Source: Pollutibacter soli
Lineage (GTDB): Bacteria; Bacteroidota; Bacteroidia; Chitinophagales; Chitinophagaceae
Length of the DNA stretch: 64,000 nt
Assembly: GCA_029269725.1 (NCBI GenBank)
Contig: JARJHS010000001.1
Coordinates: forward strand, 496,001-560,000
Direction: 5' to 3'
Shown: in pieces, positions 62,259 to 64,000 of the stretch
Position numbering within the stretch: position 1 is the stretch's first letter
How the letters are laid out: every line of letters begins with the position of its first letter
Program-made: the position numbers and the translations under genes
The notes under the pieces: model-generated
Seen by the model: the letters and a program-made list of their open reading frames with translations, nothing else
Database searches by the model: none
Told to the model about the DNA's origin: nothing

Positions 62259-63143
62259 ATGGAAAAAATTTATCTGAGTGATGTCGGGCCTAAAGTATCA
62301 CCTGCTATTTATGGATTTTATCGTTGGAAGGATGAAGACATTACAGTCGCGAAAATTGAGAAAATTTTCAACCTCTGCCTGGATTTGGGTATTAATACAT
62401 TTGACCATGCAGATATATACGGAGGGTATCAGTGTGAAGAAGTTTTCGGTAAGGTATTGTCAGCTTCTTCTGTAAAACGTGAAGATGTGGTTCTGTTTAC
62501 TAAATGTGGTTTATTGCTGCCACATCCCTCAAGGCCGGATGTTCGCATTAAATATAATAATGGCACAAAGGAACATGTGATAAACAGTATAGATAATTCT
62601 TTATTGAAACTGAAGACTGACTATATCGATATTTTCCTGTTAAATGGTTTTGATCCCTTATGTCATCTGGAAGAGACTGCTTATGTGTTGAGAAAAATGA
62701 AAGAATCAGGAAAGATCAGAAATATTGGTATCGTGAATTTTTCAGTTTTCCAGCACCAGTTATTGAGCGCCTACCTGGAAATTCCTATTGTTACAAACCA
62801 TATTGAACTGAATCTCCTGAACACATCAGCATTCGATAACGGGCAGATTGATTATATAAAACAGCGGTATATGCGTCCTTTGGCGACTTCGCCCCTTGCG
62901 CAGGGATTCATTGCTGAAAGTTCGGATAAAAGACCTTTACGCGTACGTGGTAAACTTGAAGAACTGGCGAATAAATACAATACACATTTTGAAAGTGTAG
63001 CAATCGCATGGTTGCTTAAAATCGGGGCTTTACCACTTATTGGTTCAACCAATGAAAGCCGCATCAGGCATATTGCTGATGCTTTCGACGTAAAGCTCGA
63101 ACACCAGGAATGGTATGAGCTTTACCAGGCGTCCAAAGAATAA
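62259..63143 (+). CDS. Aldo/keto reductase, YdhF-like, catalytic His replaced
   Basis: A 294-residue NADP(H) oxidoreductase-fold protein from the ATG at 62259 (a TTG at 62241 is possible). It matches the YdhF-like branch (INTFDHADIYGGYQCEEVFGKVL). Tetrad residues Asp49, Tyr54 and Lys82 (LFTKCG) are present. The fourth, usually His in LLHRPDP, reads LLNGFDP, so Asn129 stands in its place. The cofactor-binding SPLAQG and IPLIGSTN-like (LPLIGSTNESRI) segments are seen. Activity may be altered toward double-bond reduction or lost. The next gene starts 6 nt after its stop. Confidence 0.85.
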   Translation: MEKIYLSDVGPKVSPAIYGFYRWKDEDITVAKIEKIFNLCLDLGINTFDHADIYGGYQCEEVFGKVLSASSVKREDVVLFTKCGLLLPHPSRPDVRIKYNNGTKEHVINSIDNSLLKLKTDYIDIFLLNGFDPLCHLEETAYVLRKMKESGKIRNIGIVNFSVFQHQLLSAYLEIPIVTNHIELNLLNTSAFDNGQIDYIKQRYMRPLATSPLAQGFIAESSDKRPLRVRGKLEELANKYNTHFESVAIAWLLKIGALPLIGSTNESRIRHIADAFDVKLEHQEWYELYQASKE

Positions 63144-63149
63144 TTCTAT

Positions 63150-63473
63150 ATGATTTTTAATTACAGCTTCATCCTGACTATTTGTTGTATGATCCTGACA
63201 TATTCAGATATCAACAGGTTCTTACCAGTGACGGTGTATGGTAAAGTGACTGATTCTGTTTCACACCGGAATATTTCCGGAGCACATGTTTTTGTTGTTC
63301 AGGGTGAAGAGGAAACTTTTACAAATTCAACCGGGGAGTTCGTAATTAAAACCTGGCAAAAACTTCCCGTAAAGGTAACCGTGCAACATCACCGGTACAA
63401 TAAAGAAATCCGAAACTATAGTTCAGGCACAAAACAGCTTGAAATAACATTGGTACCTGGCCAACCCAAATAA
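63150..63473 (+). CDS. Carboxypeptidase-regulatory-like domain protein
   Basis: A 107-residue exported protein. A hydrophobic N-terminus (YSFILTICCMILT) is followed by VYGKVTDSVSHRNISGAHVFVVQGEEETFTNSTGEFVIKTWQKLPVKVTV, a complete seven-stranded carboxypeptidase D regulatory-like domain. This is the domain fused to SusC-type receptors, here free-standing. It lies 6 nt after the aldo/keto reductase and 6 nt before the desaturase, so it may belong to one unit. Function is unknown. Confidence 0.78.
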   Translation: MIFNYSFILTICCMILTYSDINRFLPVTVYGKVTDSVSHRNISGAHVFVVQGEEETFTNSTGEFVIKTWQKLPVKVTVQHHRYNKEIRNYSSGTKQLEITLVPGQPK

Positions 63474-63479
63474 CTGGTG

Positions 63480-64000
63480 ATGCACCTGAACTGCCTGGCT
63501 CTCGCTGTATCCATTTTTACCGGCCTGATGGGGCTGGAATATTATGCAGGTCTAAAGAAAAACAAGCAACATCTTTTTTCTTTTGATGAAGCAGTGGCCA
63601 ATGTCAACATCGGGATCGCTGAAAGATTATCTGACCTTTTTACCACCGGATTGTTTTTCTACTTTTTCTCCTGGCTGTATAAGAATTACGCCCTCTTTGA
63701 TTTTAGTCCGGGCTGGATAACCTGGCTTTTCTTATTTATCTCTACAGATTTTGTTTGGTACTGGTATCATCGATTCGGACACCGAATAAATATCTTCTGG
63801 AGTGTGCATGTTGTGCATCATCAAAGCACTGACTTCAATTATACAGTTTCTGCAAGGATAACCGTTTTCCAGGCAGCGGCTCGTTGCCTGTTCTGGTCAG
63901 TACAACCTTTATTAGGATTTCCTCCATTGATGATTACAGTTATGCTAATGATTCATGGTACTTATCCTTTTTTCACACATACGCAATTGATAGGAAAGTT
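63480..64000 (+). CDS. Sterol desaturase/fatty acid hydroxylase family protein, 3' end cut by window
   Basis: A membrane di-iron hydroxylase, starting at an ATG at 63480 and running off the right edge (about 173 codons seen). The N-terminal helices (LNCLALAVSIFTGLMGLEYY) are followed by WYWYHRFGHRINIFW and SVHVVHHQSTDFNYT, which give the HxxxH and HxxHH histidine boxes of the family. The final histidine box is beyond the window. It would hydroxylate or desaturate a lipid such as a carotenoid, alkylglycerol or hopanoid. It may be co-transcribed with the two genes before it. Confidence 0.88.
   Translation, partial: MHLNCLALAVSIFTGLMGLEYYAGLKKNKQHLFSFDEAVANVNIGIAERLSDLFTTGLFFYFFSWLYKNYALFDFSPGWITWLFLFISTDFVWYWYHRFGHRINIFWSVHVVHHQSTDFNYTVSARITVFQAAARCLFWSVQPLLGFPPLMITVMLMIHGTYPFFTHTQLIGK

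Noticed and set aside
1-64000. tRNA, rRNA, prophage or insertion sequence genes
   Set aside because: No cloverleaf, rRNA segment, integrase, phage structural gene or transposase was recognised on either strand.

Overview
The window looks like chromosomal DNA of a Bacteroidota bacterium, most likely of the Chitinophagia/Chitinophagaceae type. The signs are a SusC/SusD pair, type IX secretion C-terminal sorting domains, many outer-surface lipoproteins with short lipoboxes, the short four-region housekeeping sigma factor typical of the phylum, and promoter-like TTTG/TAnnTTTG elements in place of E. coli-type boxes. No rRNA, tRNA, CRISPR array, prophage or intact insertion sequence was seen.

Region 1 (1-18.9 kb) is mostly housekeeping: pgi (partial) and threonine aldolase, rpoD, a DUF4249 lipoprotein, glnS, ornithine aminotransferase, ispE with a bifunctional-nuclease protein, a secreted sulfatase, etfB-etfA, a TPR protein, tilS, rlmH with a rhomboid protease, an SRPBCC protein and a large zinc metalloprotease.

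Region 2 (19.0-42.7 kb) is a large catabolic island. A GntR/FadR-type regulator is followed by a divergent pair of transcription units: a sulfatase on the minus strand, and on the plus strand susC, susD, a sialidase-fold protein, an N-acetylneuraminate-lyase-like aldolase, a kelch mutarotase/sodium-symporter fusion, a 2-hydroxyacid dehydrogenase, three PhyH-type Fe(II)/2-oxoglutarate oxygenases with an NHL propeller, a canonical GH33 sialidase, a second aldolase, a third BNR protein, a second 2-hydroxyacid dehydrogenase and an enolase-superfamily enzyme. Palindromes built on TGTA-N-TACA lie in front of the regulator, the sulfatase, susC and a distant esterase/lactonase fusion at 52 kb, which suggests one regulon. 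The set reads as capture, desulfation, glycosidic release, import, ring opening and aldol cleavage of a sialic-acid-like (nonulosonic) or related acidic sugar. The oxygenases and the enolase/second-aldolase branch do not belong to the textbook sialic acid route.

Region 3 (42.8-57.2 kb) is accessory: a small lipoprotein, a heme-dependent N-demethylase-like protein, a gamma-glutamyltransferase, a large kelch/malectin/PKD protein with a sorting domain, a 900-bp stretch without a convincing gene, a DUF6786-like lipoprotein, a degenerate MobA-like protein, the esterase-lactonase fusion, an N-methyl amino acid oxidase and a secreted M43 metalloprotease.

Region 4 (57.7-60.6 kb) is a three-gene set of unknown function: a coiled-coil protein, a membrane protein with a long coiled-coil domain, and a membrane-anchored actin/Ppx-like (ASKHA-fold) protein. 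It is followed by a PAP2 phosphatase, an RBBP9-like hydrolase, an aldo/keto reductase, a carboxypeptidase-regulatory-like protein and a sterol desaturase cut by the window edge. Several short dispersed repeats sit at or just after stop codons, and one two-hairpin element shows compensatory base changes between copies.
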